Below, piece after piece: positions 49,131-58,137 of a stretch of 64,000 bases of DNA (the stretch's first letter is position 1; every line of letters starts with the position of its first letter). The notes under the pieces are model-generated. The model searched no databases. It saw nothing but the letters and a program-made list of their open reading frames with translations, and had not been told where the DNA came from. A program made the translations under genes and the position numbers. Source of the DNA: Flavobacterium beibuense F44-8 (GTDB taxonomy: Bacteria; Bacteroidota; Bacteroidia; Flavobacteriales; Flavobacteriaceae); assembly GCF_000769915.1 (NCBI RefSeq), contig NZ_JRLV01000001.1, forward strand, positions 124,001 through 188,000, written 5' to 3'.

Positions 49131-50510
49131 TTATTTTACCTGTTGTTTTATCCACCCTGAAACTTCACTTAAAACTGCCGGAGACATAGTTTGCTCTATG
49201 TTACCATATTCTTGCGGTAGTCCTGTTGTACATTCCTGAAAAAGGTGATTAAGTCCGTCCAGTTTTTTAATAGTTACTTTTTTGTTTATAGCAGTAGCCA
49301 GTTTAATTCCGTTAAGGTTTTCATCCGGGGTTACCTGTACATCTTTAGATCCGTTAAGAGCCAGTATTGGGCATTTTGTATTTTTTAGCGCCTGTTCAGG
49401 GTTGTATTTTAAAAAGTAAACAAACCACGGACTTAATATGCCCTGTGCTTCAGATGCAGCATATCTGTCAATTTGTTCCTCTGTCGCACCCTGAGCGGCA
49501 AGGTCGGGACCCATATCTGCTTTAAATAATGCAGTTACTTTCTCTCTTCTGATTTTTGGGTCATTCTCGTTAATAACCACATCATATATCTTTTTGTTTT
49601 GAGCCTTACTCGATGCCAAAACCTCATCTGTAAGTCCGGATAGTTTTCCTAATGTGTAAGTTTGAAGTGTCATTAGTTCAGTAATTTTAATACCGGGCCC
49701 TGCCAGAAGCACTACAAAAGCAACATCCTTGTTCTTTTCGGCAACCATAGGGGCAATCATACCACCCTCGCTGTGTCCCAGTAAACCGATTTTCTTTTTA
49801 TTTATTTCCGGTCTTGTTTTCAGGTAATTAAAAGCAGCTTCTACATCGGTAGCAAAGTCAGCACTGGTAGCTTTTTGAAAATCTCCTCCAGATTTGCCAA
49901 CCCCTCTGTCATCAAAACGAAGTACAGCTATACCGTTTTTGGTAAGGTGGTCTGCTAAAAGTAAAAAGGGTTTATGATCGGCTATTTCTTCGTTTCTGTT
50001 ACTTGGGCCACTCCCGCTAATTAGTATTACTGCAGGGTAGTTACCCGTTTTTTCAGGAAGGGTTAGTGTGCCTGCCAGTGTAATACCATCTTTTTCATTT
50101 TTAAAGGTAATATCTTCACTTTGGTAAGGGAATGGAGCTTTCGGTTCCTGCGGACGGTTTACACCTAAACCCTTAGATAAGTTTAACGGAAGGCTGGAGC
50201 CTGCCTGGCTAAAAGTTCCGTTAATGTTCCCGTCTTTAAAATCTCCTTTATATTGAACTCCGGCTGCAGGTACAGAGAAAGCCAATGAATTGTTACTGAA
50301 AGTTATATTGCTTAAAGGGATACCTTTAGCTCCCTGATCCGGGCTGTCCATGGTGCCGTTATATTCTCCGGCTTCATTTTGCGAAATGTTTACAACCATT
50401 CTAAGTTGTACTCCCTGAAATTCAAGCTTACCGTTCCAGGTGCCTGTAATATCCTGAGCTATGGCAAATGTTGTTGCCATTAAAATTATAAGTGTAAAGA
50501 GTTTTTTCAT
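49131..50510 (-). CDS. Exported alpha/beta hydrolase (dienelactone-hydrolase/S9-like)
   Basis: 459 residues, signal peptide MKKLFTLIILMATTFAIAQ. A lipocalin-like N-domain (about 20-110; ITGTWNGKLEFQGVQLRMVVNI) precedes the hydrolase domain (about 130-459) with VILISGSGPSNRNE (oxyanion region), LRFDDRGVGKSGG and nucleophile S247 in GHSEGG; catalytic Asp and His are probably in LNGSKDVQVTP and GLNHLFQ. Acts in the periplasm or outside; substrate unknown. Six bases downstream of the YIP1-like gene. Confidence 0.88.
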   Translation of the reverse strand: MKKLFTLIILMATTFAIAQDITGTWNGKLEFQGVQLRMVVNISQNEAGEYNGTMDSPDQGAKGIPLSNITFSNNSLAFSVPAAGVQYKGDFKDGNINGTFSQAGSSLPLNLSKGLGVNRPQEPKAPFPYQSEDITFKNEKDGITLAGTLTLPEKTGNYPAVILISGSGPSNRNEEIADHKPFLLLADHLTKNGIAVLRFDDRGVGKSGGDFQKATSADFATDVEAAFNYLKTRPEINKKKIGLLGHSEGGMIAPMVAEKNKDVAFVVLLAGPGIKITELMTLQTYTLGKLSGLTDEVLASSKAQNKKIYDVVINENDPKIRREKVTALFKADMGPDLAAQGATEEQIDRYAASEAQGILSPWFVYFLKYNPEQALKNTKCPILALNGSKDVQVTPDENLNGIKLATAINKKVTIKKLDGLNHLFQECTTGLPQEYGNIEQTMSPAVLSEVSGWIKQQVK

Positions 50511-50516
50511 AATCAG

Positions 50517-51104
50517 TTAGTTTAATGCTGTGATAAAAAGTATTGAAAGTACCTCTGCCAGTATAATGGCGATGGTAAATAATACTTTATGTGTTATGGT
50601 TTTTAAATTGGTTGCTGTTTTAAAGCCGTTATATAGTAATGCTATTGTCCATATAAGGGTTATAATTCCTAATAAGGCTACTATAGATATGGTTATAATT
50701 TCGGTAGCGGTGAAAGATATAGGTGCTGGATCCAGCGGATTGATTTTAGCTGTTTTGACTGCAAATTCTTCCAGCGTATCTGCTGCAAAGTGTGTAAAGG
50801 GCATAATGCAATATATGCTTCGTGCTACCAGTACGGTATTTAAAATATCTATAGGTCTTACTCTTTTATTAATGAAAAACCCAATAGCGTACAATGTTGC
50901 AAAAAGGGAAGCGATATTGATGATATTATCTGTAATAGCCTGCTTTATTGTAATGTTTTTAACCAGATGCATATCTATCGCTCCGTCAAACCGGGCATTG
51001 AATATATAGCTTAAGTAAGTTGAAAGTACTGCGGCGGCCATTCCAAAAATAAATAACCGGGTTTCGCTGTATTTTTCAAAAGGATTAAATAATATTTTCT
51101 TCAT
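50517..51104 (-). CDS. YIP1-like integral membrane protein
   Basis: 195 residues from the ATG at 51104, 4 bases after the DUF2089 stop; the in-frame ATG at 51152 lies inside the DUF2089 gene. About five helices: RLFIFGMAAAVLSTYLSYIF, IINIASLFATLYAIGFFI, SIYCIMPFTHF, EIITISIVALLGIITLIWTIALLYNGF and VLFTIAIILAEVLSILFITAL. This is the pattern of Yip1-domain proteins. Encoded between a predicted DNA-binding protein and an exported hydrolase; role unknown. Confidence 0.75.
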   Translation of the reverse strand: MKKILFNPFEKYSETRLFIFGMAAAVLSTYLSYIFNARFDGAIDMHLVKNITIKQAITDNIINIASLFATLYAIGFFINKRVRPIDILNTVLVARSIYCIMPFTHFAADTLEEFAVKTAKINPLDPAPISFTATEIITISIVALLGIITLIWTIALLYNGFKTATNLKTITHKVLFTIAIILAEVLSILFITALN

Positions 51105-51108
51105 GGTA

Positions 51109-51384
51109 TTAATGCTGTTGTTGTAATTGTTTGATTTTCTCAATAAGATCATCCAGCCTGTTTCTAACGGTAGGGTAGCTTATGCCCATTTGAGAAGCCA
51201 TTTGCTTTAGGCTGCCACTGGTAAGGAAAAACTGAAGTATGAAACTCTGTTCGTCCTGCGAAAGCTGTAAGTATACCGGAAGCGGGAAGTTACCATTCAC
51301 GCTGGTGTTGCACTCCGGGCAGCTAAGCTGCGATACGTTTAGTGATGATTCGCAACTGGGGCATATAACAGGAAGTTTTGCCAT
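51109..51384 (-). CDS. DUF2089-family putative transcriptional regulator
   Basis: 91 residues. Zinc ribbon with C8, C11, C22, C25 (CPSC...CPEC), then a helix-turn-helix-like part FFLTSGSLKQMASQMGISYPTVRNRLDDLIEKI (about 53-85). DUF2089 proteins are small DNA-binding proteins; here it is the first gene of a three-gene operon with the YIP1-like and hydrolase genes and probably controls it. No consensus -7 element seen before it. Confidence 0.85.
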   Translation of the reverse strand: MAKLPVICPSCESSLNVSQLSCPECNTSVNGNFPLPVYLQLSQDEQSFILQFFLTSGSLKQMASQMGISYPTVRNRLDDLIEKIKQLQQQH

Positions 51385-51491
51385 AACATTAAGTTGTTTT
51401 AAATAAATTGTATTGCAATATTAATAAAATTAAAGTTATATTTAAAAAAATTAAAAATAAAATTTACTTTGGTTTAAATTAAGGCATAAAA

Positions 51492-51516
51492 AAACTCCCT
51501 GTTTAAAAGGGAGTTT
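51492..51516 (-). terminator. Terminator of the DUF2805 gene
   Basis: AAACTCCCT and AGGGAGTTT form a 9-bp stem with a 7-base loop; the minus-strand side continues into T7. It separates the 51802 gene from the downstream DUF2089 operon. Confidence 0.75.
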
Positions 51517-51523
51517 AATAAAA

Positions 51524-51802
51524 TTAAAATTTGTTTTTAAAATAATATTTTGAGTCTAAATCGTCGTCCTCCAAGGCGCTAAAGTTTTGCGACTTTGGTT
51601 TTGGTTTCTTTCCGGCTACCTTTTTCTTCCACAATTCAAAATTGTCGGCGGGCAGTCTCTTTTTCATAATTTCAGTTACTTCCTTCTCGGATAAACCAAA
51701 TTCTTTTTTAATTTCTTCAAACGGCTTTCTTTCTTCCTGAGCCAAAGAAACTATTCTGTCTATAGCTTCCTTTTCAAGTTCCGTACGGTTACTCTTTTTC
51801 AT
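51524..51802 (-). CDS. TIGR03643/DUF2805 family protein
   Basis: 92 residues. IDRIVSLAQEERKPFEEIKKEFGLSEKEVTEIMKKRLPADNFELWKKKV (about 15-63) is the small helical TIGR03643 domain, followed by a basic then acidic tail. Cytoplasmic; function unknown, possibly nucleic-acid-binding from its basic middle. Single-gene unit with its own terminator. Confidence 0.85.
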   Translation of the reverse strand: MKKSNRTELEKEAIDRIVSLAQEERKPFEEIKKEFGLSEKEVTEIMKKRLPADNFELWKKKVAGKKPKPKSQNFSALEDDDLDSKYYFKNKF

Positions 51803-52004
51803 CAGATGAAAACATTAATATCAAAAAATAAGTTTTAAAGTTTAATCAATATTACTAAAAAAAATAATTGATTTTAAGTTTGTAGGTAATTTTTGTGTTT
51901 TTTTAAAACTAATTAACAGTAAGGGGGTTAGCGTTGTATTATTTAAAAAAAATATTACATAATGGTTAAGTTTTTTTAAAGGTATGCAATGTCGCTTCCT
52001 GTTT

Positions 52005-52358
52005 TTAGATATAGCAGTAGGCCCAATACAACAGTGCAACCTGTAGCGGAAGTCTAATAAACCTTATTTGCTTAGATAAACCTAATGATGCATTGTCGTT
52101 TATGTACATATAAACGTTTGCCGGAAAAACAGCAATAAGTAAAGCCATGATTCCAAGTGCGGCATAACCAGATGTTTTAGGAATACATAATAATATACCC
52201 AAAACAACCTCGGCTACTCCTGCAATAACGTTGAGTGTTTTTGGAGAAGGGAACAGCGGCGGGATAATTTTAGTATACATTTTAGGAACCCTGAAATGAT
52301 TGAGTCCGGCAAAAATGTACAGTGCTGCCATAAGGTATAAATGCCAGGGTAAGCTCAT
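52005..52358 (-). CDS. DoxX-family membrane protein
   Basis: 117 residues, four helices. HLYLMAALYIFAGLNHFRVPKMYTKIIPPLFP and GVAEVVLGILLCIPKTSGYAALGIMALLIAVFPANVYM are typical of the DoxX/MauE superfamily of small quinone-related or unknown-function membrane proteins. Follows the EamA gene by 36 bases. Function unknown. Confidence 0.85.
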   Translation of the reverse strand: MSLPWHLYLMAALYIFAGLNHFRVPKMYTKIIPPLFPSPKTLNVIAGVAEVVLGILLCIPKTSGYAALGIMALLIAVFPANVYMYINDNASLGLSKQIRFIRLPLQVALLYWAYCYI

Positions 52359-52394
52359 AAGTTTTCTTTTTATATAAAGATACTTAATTTGAGT

Positions 52395-53288
52395 TTATTT
52401 ATCCCTTCGGTATTTTATATTCATAATTATTACGGCAAGTATAATAAGTACAATTCCTACCCACTGTATGAGGGTTACCTTTTCCTGTAGAAGGATAAAA
52501 GCCATGGTTACCGATACCGGAAGTTCCAGTGACGATACTATACTGCCCAGCCCTATACCTGTAAGGGGAAAACCTTTGTTTAAAAGTAGCGGAGGTATAA
52601 TAGTCCCAAAGATGGCAAGAACTAGTCCCCATTTTATAAAGATGTCAAAATTGTAAGTTCCGGGCCATGTTATTGTGGTAAAAGTAAGTACTATAACTGC
52701 GCCTCCATACAGCATATACAGGCTGCGCTTTGATGGCGGAAGGTGCACCACTATACGGTTTGCGGTAAACATATTTGCGGTAAATGCCGCGGCGGCTAAA
52801 AGTCCCAATACTATACCGCGCCAGTCGGGAACCTCAGTTGTATTAAGTAAGTTGGTTGCCATTATGGTTCCGGCAAGTACTATAATAACAGCTATTACCT
52901 TTCGAAATGAGGGTAAGGTTTTGGTAAGGAGAGCTTCCAGTACAACCCCCATCCATACGGTTTGCATAAGGAGTACTATACCTATGGAAACCGGAATGTA
53001 TACAACAGCTAAGTAGTAAAATACACTGGTAAAGCCCATAGAGGTTCCGGCGATTATAAGGTGAAGTTTATTTTTATTGGTAGCCTTTACAGCCGGAGTG
53101 TTTTTATTTCTCTTTTGGTAAAAGTTAATAATGAGCATTCCTATGATTCCCAAAATCATTTGTGAAGAAGTAACCTCGGCAGTAGTGTATCCCTGTTTGT
53201 AGGATAGTTTAACCATGGTGGCGAGCATGCCATAGCTGGTAGCGCCAAGACCCACCAAAAAAACGCCTTTTAATATATTTTTTCCCAT
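52395..53288 (-). CDS. EamA-family (drug/metabolite) transporter
   Basis: 297 residues with ten helices in two repeats (about 5-145 and 155-295). N-terminal FLVGLGATSYGMLATMVKLSYKQGYTTAEV and C-terminal VGIVLIILAVIIMNIKYRR are typical of EamA permeases such as YdcZ/RhaT relatives, which export amino acids or other small metabolites. Substrate unknown. Likely in one transcript with the DoxX gene. Confidence 0.92.
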   Translation of the reverse strand: MGKNILKGVFLVGLGATSYGMLATMVKLSYKQGYTTAEVTSSQMILGIIGMLIINFYQKRNKNTPAVKATNKNKLHLIIAGTSMGFTSVFYYLAVVYIPVSIGIVLLMQTVWMGVVLEALLTKTLPSFRKVIAVIIVLAGTIMATNLLNTTEVPDWRGIVLGLLAAAAFTANMFTANRIVVHLPPSKRSLYMLYGGAVIVLTFTTITWPGTYNFDIFIKWGLVLAIFGTIIPPLLLNKGFPLTGIGLGSIVSSLELPVSVTMAFILLQEKVTLIQWVGIVLIILAVIIMNIKYRRDK

Positions 53289-53411
53289 TTTTCCAGATAA
53301 CGATGCAAAGTTAATACTTAAGATTTATCATATAGTTAAAACAATGTTTATGCGTAGTATAATAAATCAACTAAAAATATAGTTATAGGTAATAACTTAC
53401 ATCTTAACTAT

Positions 53412-54017
53412 ATGACTGCCAAATTATACCTGTTGTTTTTTCTCTCTGTTTTTAGCTGTTCGGGGAATAAAAAAGAAGAAGCTAAGGAAGCTGAAAAAGA
53501 TTATACTGCTACACATACCGAAGCTCTTAATTTTTGTAAAGAAAAAGGCTTTTGTGAAGATTATTACTTTTTGGTAGATATGAGTATACATTCGGGCAAG
53601 AACCGTTTTTTTGTTTACAGTTTTAAGGATACCATTGTGACCGATAAAAATATTGTAACCCATGGTAGCTGTGATAAGTTTGAAGAGAATCCGTACAAAT
53701 ACCAAACAGCCAAATTCAGTAATACGCCCGATAGTCATTGTTCTTCAAAAGGGAAGTATAGAATAGGTAATCGTGATTACAGTTCGTGGGGTATAAATGT
53801 AAAATACTGGCTACACGGACTTGAAGAAACCAATAATAATGCAGTCGACAGGGTAGTGGTACTACACTCCTGGGATGCGGTATCTAACAGGGAAATCTAT
53901 CCGCAATACAGTCCGCTTAGTTGGGGGTGCCCTGCGGTGTCCGATAAGTTTATGAAAAAACTGGACGAGAAACTGAAACAGACAGCCAAGCCGGTTTTAC
54001 TCTGGATTATAGAATAG
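53412..54017 (+). CDS. Murein L,D-transpeptidase catalytic-domain lipoprotein
   Basis: 201 residues; lipoprotein signal with C16 (SVFSC). The catalytic part has GKYRIGNRDYSSWGINVKYWLHGLEETNN, H152 in VVVLHSWDAV and C173 in SPLSWGCPAVSDKF, the His and Cys of the PF13645-type L,D-transpeptidase-like domain. It may make 3-3 cross-links or attach lipoproteins to peptidoglycan. Divergent from the EamA gene; anchored on the periplasmic side of a membrane. Confidence 0.87.
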   Translation: MTAKLYLLFFLSVFSCSGNKKEEAKEAEKDYTATHTEALNFCKEKGFCEDYYFLVDMSIHSGKNRFFVYSFKDTIVTDKNIVTHGSCDKFEENPYKYQTAKFSNTPDSHCSSKGKYRIGNRDYSSWGINVKYWLHGLEETNNNAVDRVVVLHSWDAVSNREIYPQYSPLSWGCPAVSDKFMKKLDEKLKQTAKPVLLWIIE

Positions 54018-54067
54018 AGTGTGTTTGTTAATCTGTTTATTTGTTTATGGGTAATTAAACCCACAAA

Positions 54068-54475
54068 CTAACTGTGTTTCTTCGCCTCTTCAATCAAATC
54101 GCTTAGGTGAACCCTTAATGCTTTTACCGATATGCTTATTTCCCAAAACGATACGGCAAGTGAAGCCAGTAATAACAGCAGACTTAACCCGAAAATATAA
54201 GTGCCCCACAAGTTACTGCCTATAAAAAGCAGTGTCATGGCAAAAACCGAAAAGAAAAGGCTCAATACACCATACATCTGCATTTGGCGGATAAGCGTAA
54301 GCCGTTTGTTGAGGTTTTTAATTTCCAGCAGTATGCTTTTGGTTTCGTTTTCTTCATAGTTTTTTTTAAGTCCGCGTACAATGGTGGCTATGGTCAAAAA
54401 CCTGTTGGTGTAAGCAAGTAGTATAAGTGAGGTGGCAGAAAATAATAGCGCCGGAGTTTCCAATGGAAGATTCAT
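54068..54475 (-). CDS. DUF2721 membrane protein
   Basis: 135 residues with three helices (about 8-28, 70-95, 95-115). LETPALLFSATSLILLAYTNRFLTIATIVRGLKKNYEE followed by IKNLNKRLTLIRQMQMYGVLSL matches DUF2721, a family of unknown function. Convergent with the L,D-transpeptidase gene, divergent from DUF6051. Confidence 0.87.
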   Translation of the reverse strand: MNLPLETPALLFSATSLILLAYTNRFLTIATIVRGLKKNYEENETKSILLEIKNLNKRLTLIRQMQMYGVLSLFFSVFAMTLLFIGSNLWGTYIFGLSLLLLLASLAVSFWEISISVKALRVHLSDLIEEAKKHS

Positions 54476-54603
54476 AACAAAACACTGATTGAATAGTGAT
54501 ATAAAGATAAGGCTTTTAAAATTTTATTAACATCATTTTTCGTAATTATGTCTTACAATACAATTGCGCCTTATTTCGTTATTTAAGTTTAAATCCAACC
54601 GCC

Positions 54604-55827
54604 ATGTTGTACCACGATATTTATACACTTTTAAAACAGTCTTTTTCCCAAAAACAAGATAACTCATTTGTACCCGAACTTGATATTACCATGTCGCATT
54701 ATTCGTTTACATCGGCAGATGCCAAACAAATGTTGCCGGGTAGTGATTCCCTGTTTTGCAGTAAGCACGATCATGCTTTTGATGACGTGGAACCGGGCGG
54801 TACAGGCGAAAATACCATAGTGGATGTAACCGACCATGAGATAAACGAAAACAACAGTTTTAAATATACCATAGTGCGTAAGGCGGGGCAGGAAAGGGCT
54901 AACGGTGCCATAATACTGCTACACGGACTTAACGAAAAAACATGGGACAAGTACCTGCCATGGGCTTATAAGCTTACGCAGGATACGGGTAAGGCGGTAA
55001 TACTATTTCCTATTGCTTTCCATATGGACAGGGCTCCTGAGGTATGGAGTGACAGGAAGCTGATGTTTGCCGTTGCCGAAGAGCGTGAGAAACGTTCGCG
55101 TGATAATACGCAATGCTCGTATGTAAATGCGGCAATCAGTTCGCGTATGGATGCTAACCCTCAGCGTTTGTTTTGGAGCGGTATGCAAACCTATTCAGAC
55201 ATTATCCGTTTGGCAGATGATATAAAAGCTAATAAGGTGTCCGAGATAAGCAGTGATGCTTCGATTGACCTGTTTGGATATTCTATAGGCTCTTTCCTGG
55301 CACTGATAATGATGATGGGTAATCCTAAGAATATATTTGACAACTCCCGACTATTTTGTTTTTGCGGAGGGATGACCATAGACCGTATGTTCCCCGTTTC
55401 CCGTTACATTATGGATGCCCATGCGGCAGTAACCATGCAAAAGTCGTTTGCCCAGTTTTTAAGTTCTAACTTCGCTACCGATGGCAGGCTGGGGCATTAT
55501 CAGGATACCGAACTGCACCCCGAAGAAAGCTGGTTTAAAACCATGGTACGTTACAACCATTTCCAGAAAGAACGTGAAAAAAGGTTTGGCGAACTTGCCA
55601 CACGCATAAAAGCCGTAGTATTGGAAAAGGATGAGGTAGCACCACCCGCCGAAGCTTTAAATACCCTACAGGGCGGTTACAGGAATATAAAGGTTGATGT
55701 AGATATACAGGATTTTAACCACCCGTATACCCATATGGTGCCTTTCCCGTTAACGCAAAAGTTTAAGGAAGAGATTAATGCCTCTTTTGAGGATACCATG
55801 AAAAAGGCTGCTGCTTTTTTGGGGTGA
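54604..55827 (+). CDS. DUF6051 family protein, alpha/beta-hydrolase-like
   Basis: 407 residues, no signal peptide. Hydrolase-like signs: GAIILLHGLNEKTWDKYLPWA (about 100-120, oxyanion strand-loop) and the nucleophile-type elbow GYSIGSFLA near 224-232; EKDEVAPPAEAL resembles the Asp loop and FNHPYTHMVPFPL the His loop. Such long forms are assigned to DUF6051 in Bacteroidota. Substrate unknown. Higher GC than average for this window. Ends at a terminator facing htpG. Confidence 0.82.
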   Translation: MLYHDIYTLLKQSFSQKQDNSFVPELDITMSHYSFTSADAKQMLPGSDSLFCSKHDHAFDDVEPGGTGENTIVDVTDHEINENNSFKYTIVRKAGQERANGAIILLHGLNEKTWDKYLPWAYKLTQDTGKAVILFPIAFHMDRAPEVWSDRKLMFAVAEEREKRSRDNTQCSYVNAAISSRMDANPQRLFWSGMQTYSDIIRLADDIKANKVSEISSDASIDLFGYSIGSFLALIMMMGNPKNIFDNSRLFCFCGGMTIDRMFPVSRYIMDAHAAVTMQKSFAQFLSSNFATDGRLGHYQDTELHPEESWFKTMVRYNHFQKEREKRFGELATRIKAVVLEKDEVAPPAEALNTLQGGYRNIKVDVDIQDFNHPYTHMVPFPLTQKFKEEINASFEDTMKKAAAFLG

Positions 55828-55835
55828 GATTAAAT

Positions 55836-55863
55836 AAAAAAACCTGCAACTTTCGCTGCAGGT
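55836..55863. terminator. Terminator between the DUF6051 gene and htpG
   Basis: ACCTGCA (55842-55848) and TGCAGGT (55857-55863) form a 7-bp stem, 8-base loop, with an A7 tract on the left giving T-run termination for htpG on the minus strand. Confidence 0.65.
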
Positions 55864-55893
55864 CTATTATCTCAAGTCTATTTTCTAATAGTC

Positions 55894-57780
55894 TTATTTA
55901 ATAAGGTCAAAACTACGTTTTACAAACGCGGTTAAGTCTTCACCCTTAAGCAGATTTTGCGATAGTTTAGCTAGGTCAAGCGCCTGCTTCACTAATGCTT
56001 CCTGGTGTGCTTTATCTCCACTGTTTAAAATGTTTGAGGTAAGTTCGTGGTTAGTGTTTACTACAAGGTTGTACATTTCCGGCATGTTACCCATACCAAA
56101 CATACCACCGCCGCCGCTTTGGCTCATTTCTTTCATACGGCGCATAAACTCAGGCTGTGTAATCCTGAATGGAGCAGCACTACTATCCATTGCCTCAAGT
56201 TGTACACTGTAAGTTGTTTTTGGTACAATCTCTTCCAGTACGGTTTTTAGTTTTTCTTTTTCCTCGTCGCTTAGTTTAGAGATCTGTTCGTCATCTTTTT
56301 TGATAAGCTTATCAATATGATCAGCATCCACACGGGTAAAGGTCACATTCTCGTTGTCGGCCTCTAACTTCTGGATTAAGTGCGATACGATAGGTGAGTC
56401 AAGTAGTAGTACCTGGTAACCTTTCTCTTTAGCATCGGCAATGTAACTGTGCTGAGCATCTTTATCACTAGCGTATAGAATTACCAGTTTGCCGTCTTTA
56501 TCGGTTTGGTTCTCCTTAAGATTTTCTTTCAGTTCTTCAAGAGTATAGTATTTATCATCTACTGTTGGGTATAATGCAAATGCACCTGCTTTTTCATAGA
56601 ATTTAGGCTCGCTAAGCATACCGTATTCCAGTACAATTTTAATATCGTTCCATTTTTTCTCGAAGTCCTCACGGTTTTCGGTAAACAATGATTTAAGTTT
56701 ATCGGCTACCTTACGGGTAATGTAGTTAGATATCTTTTTAACCGCACCGTCTGCCTGTAGGTAAGAACGTGATACGTTTAGCGGAATATCCGGAGAGTCA
56801 ATCACACCTTTAAGCATGGTAAGGAATTCCGGTACAATACCTTCTACGTTATCGGTAACAAATACCTGGTTTTGGTATAACTGTATTTTGTCTTTTTGTA
56901 CCTGTAGGTCGGCAGAAAGTTTAGGGAAATACAAAATACCTGTCAGGTTAAAGGGATAATCTACATTAAGGTGGATGTTAAACAACGGCTCCTCAAACTG
57001 CATAGGGTAAAGCTCATGGTAAAAGGCTTTGTAATCCTCATCGTTAAGTTCGCTAGGTTGTTTAGTCCACGCCGGGTTAGGGTTGTTTATAATGTTATCA
57101 ACCTCAATTTCTTCGGCTTTGTAATCTTCAGGAGCATCTTCCGGTTTTGGAAGTGTTTCTGTACGGGTACCAAATTTAATAGGCACCGGCATAAATTTGT
57201 TGTACTTTTTAAGCAGTTCGCTTATACGGCGCTCTTCAAGGAATTCGGTAGAATCCTCAGCGATGTGAAGGATAATTTCAGTACCTCTTTCAGTTTTGTC
57301 ACTTGGTTCAAGAGTAAACTCCGGGCTACCGTCACACGTCCAGTGTACAGCCGGCTCATCTTTAAATGATTTAGTGATAATCTCTACTTTATCGGCCACC
57401 ATGAAGGCAGAGTAGAAACCTAAACCGAAGTGGCCAATAATACCCGAGTCTTTTGCAGTGTCCTTATATTTTTCAAGGAACTCCTCTGCACCCGAGAAAG
57501 CTACCTGGTTAATGTATTTTTCAACTTCTTCACCTGTCATACCAATTCCCTGGTCAATGATGTGAAGTTTTTTACCCTCTTTGTCCAGTTTTACCTCAAT
57601 AACAGGGTTGCCATATTCTACTTTGGCTTCACCTATGCTTGTAAGGTGTTTTAGTTTAAGGGTAGCATCGGTTGCGTTTGATACCAGCTCACGTAAAAAA
57701 ATCTCGTGATCGCTGTATAAAAATTTCTTGATTAGGGGAAATATGTTTTCTACCGAAACATTAATTTTTCCTGTTGCCAT
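55894..57780 (-). CDS. htpG: Molecular chaperone HtpG (Hsp90)
   Basis: 628 residues. N-terminal GHKL ATPase: LRELVSNATDAT, IDQGIGMT, SGIIGHFGLGFYSAFMVADKV and GTEIILHI; middle domain with LNVSRSYLQ and a C-terminal dimerisation part (about 510-628). An insert with acidic residues (about 225-245, PEDYKAEEIEVDN) fits the bacterial type. Assists folding under stress in the cytoplasm. A perfect 6-2-6 inverted repeat overlaps its predicted promoter region. Confidence 0.97.
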   Translation of the reverse strand: MATGKINVSVENIFPLIKKFLYSDHEIFLRELVSNATDATLKLKHLTSIGEAKVEYGNPVIEVKLDKEGKKLHIIDQGIGMTGEEVEKYINQVAFSGAEEFLEKYKDTAKDSGIIGHFGLGFYSAFMVADKVEIITKSFKDEPAVHWTCDGSPEFTLEPSDKTERGTEIILHIAEDSTEFLEERRISELLKKYNKFMPVPIKFGTRTETLPKPEDAPEDYKAEEIEVDNIINNPNPAWTKQPSELNDEDYKAFYHELYPMQFEEPLFNIHLNVDYPFNLTGILYFPKLSADLQVQKDKIQLYQNQVFVTDNVEGIVPEFLTMLKGVIDSPDIPLNVSRSYLQADGAVKKISNYITRKVADKLKSLFTENREDFEKKWNDIKIVLEYGMLSEPKFYEKAGAFALYPTVDDKYYTLEELKENLKENQTDKDGKLVILYASDKDAQHSYIADAKEKGYQVLLLDSPIVSHLIQKLEADNENVTFTRVDADHIDKLIKKDDEQISKLSDEEKEKLKTVLEEIVPKTTYSVQLEAMDSSAAPFRITQPEFMRRMKEMSQSGGGGMFGMGNMPEMYNLVVNTNHELTSNILNSGDKAHQEALVKQALDLAKLSQNLLKGEDLTAFVKRSFDLIK

Positions 57781-58137
57781 AGTATTGTTTGATTTTATTT
57801 TGCAAATATTGATGTGAGTACTTACTCAAATAAAATACCAAGACGGGTTTGGTGACAAATTGACATTTTAGGGCATGGTTTGTCAGTAATACAGCCGTTT
57901 TTATATGTTAAAAAAACAGGGTTTTAAGAAAAAATTAATTCTAGCCCTTGTTGCGAACCGGATTCCCTACAATCCCCCTGACAGCTAATGATTTACCGGA
58001 GTGCTAAAAACAAGTGTGTTAAATTAACCGATAATTCCTGTTAAAAAACGCATACCTCTATTGTTTGATAACCTAAAAACTGATTAACTTTATTCATTGA
58101 AAAGTGAGTATATAACCTAAAACTTAAAATAGCAGTT
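57781..58137. other. 357-base intergenic region
   Basis: Holds the htpG promoter area (one-mismatch AATATTTG on the minus strand at 57803-57810, and the inverted repeat TGAGTA-CT-TACTCA at 57815-57828) and a one-mismatch TAACTTTA (58085-58092) for the lipocalin gene. A 27-codon ORF starting at 57906 shows no family signature. No RNA gene evident. Confidence 0.55.

Noticed and set aside
51842..52039. 65-codon minus-strand frame
   Set aside because: Overlaps the DoxX 3' end and AT-rich spacer; no signal of coding.
57906..57989. 27-codon ORF upstream of the lipocalin-like gene
   Set aside because: Too short, no start signals or recognisable domain; not reported as a gene.
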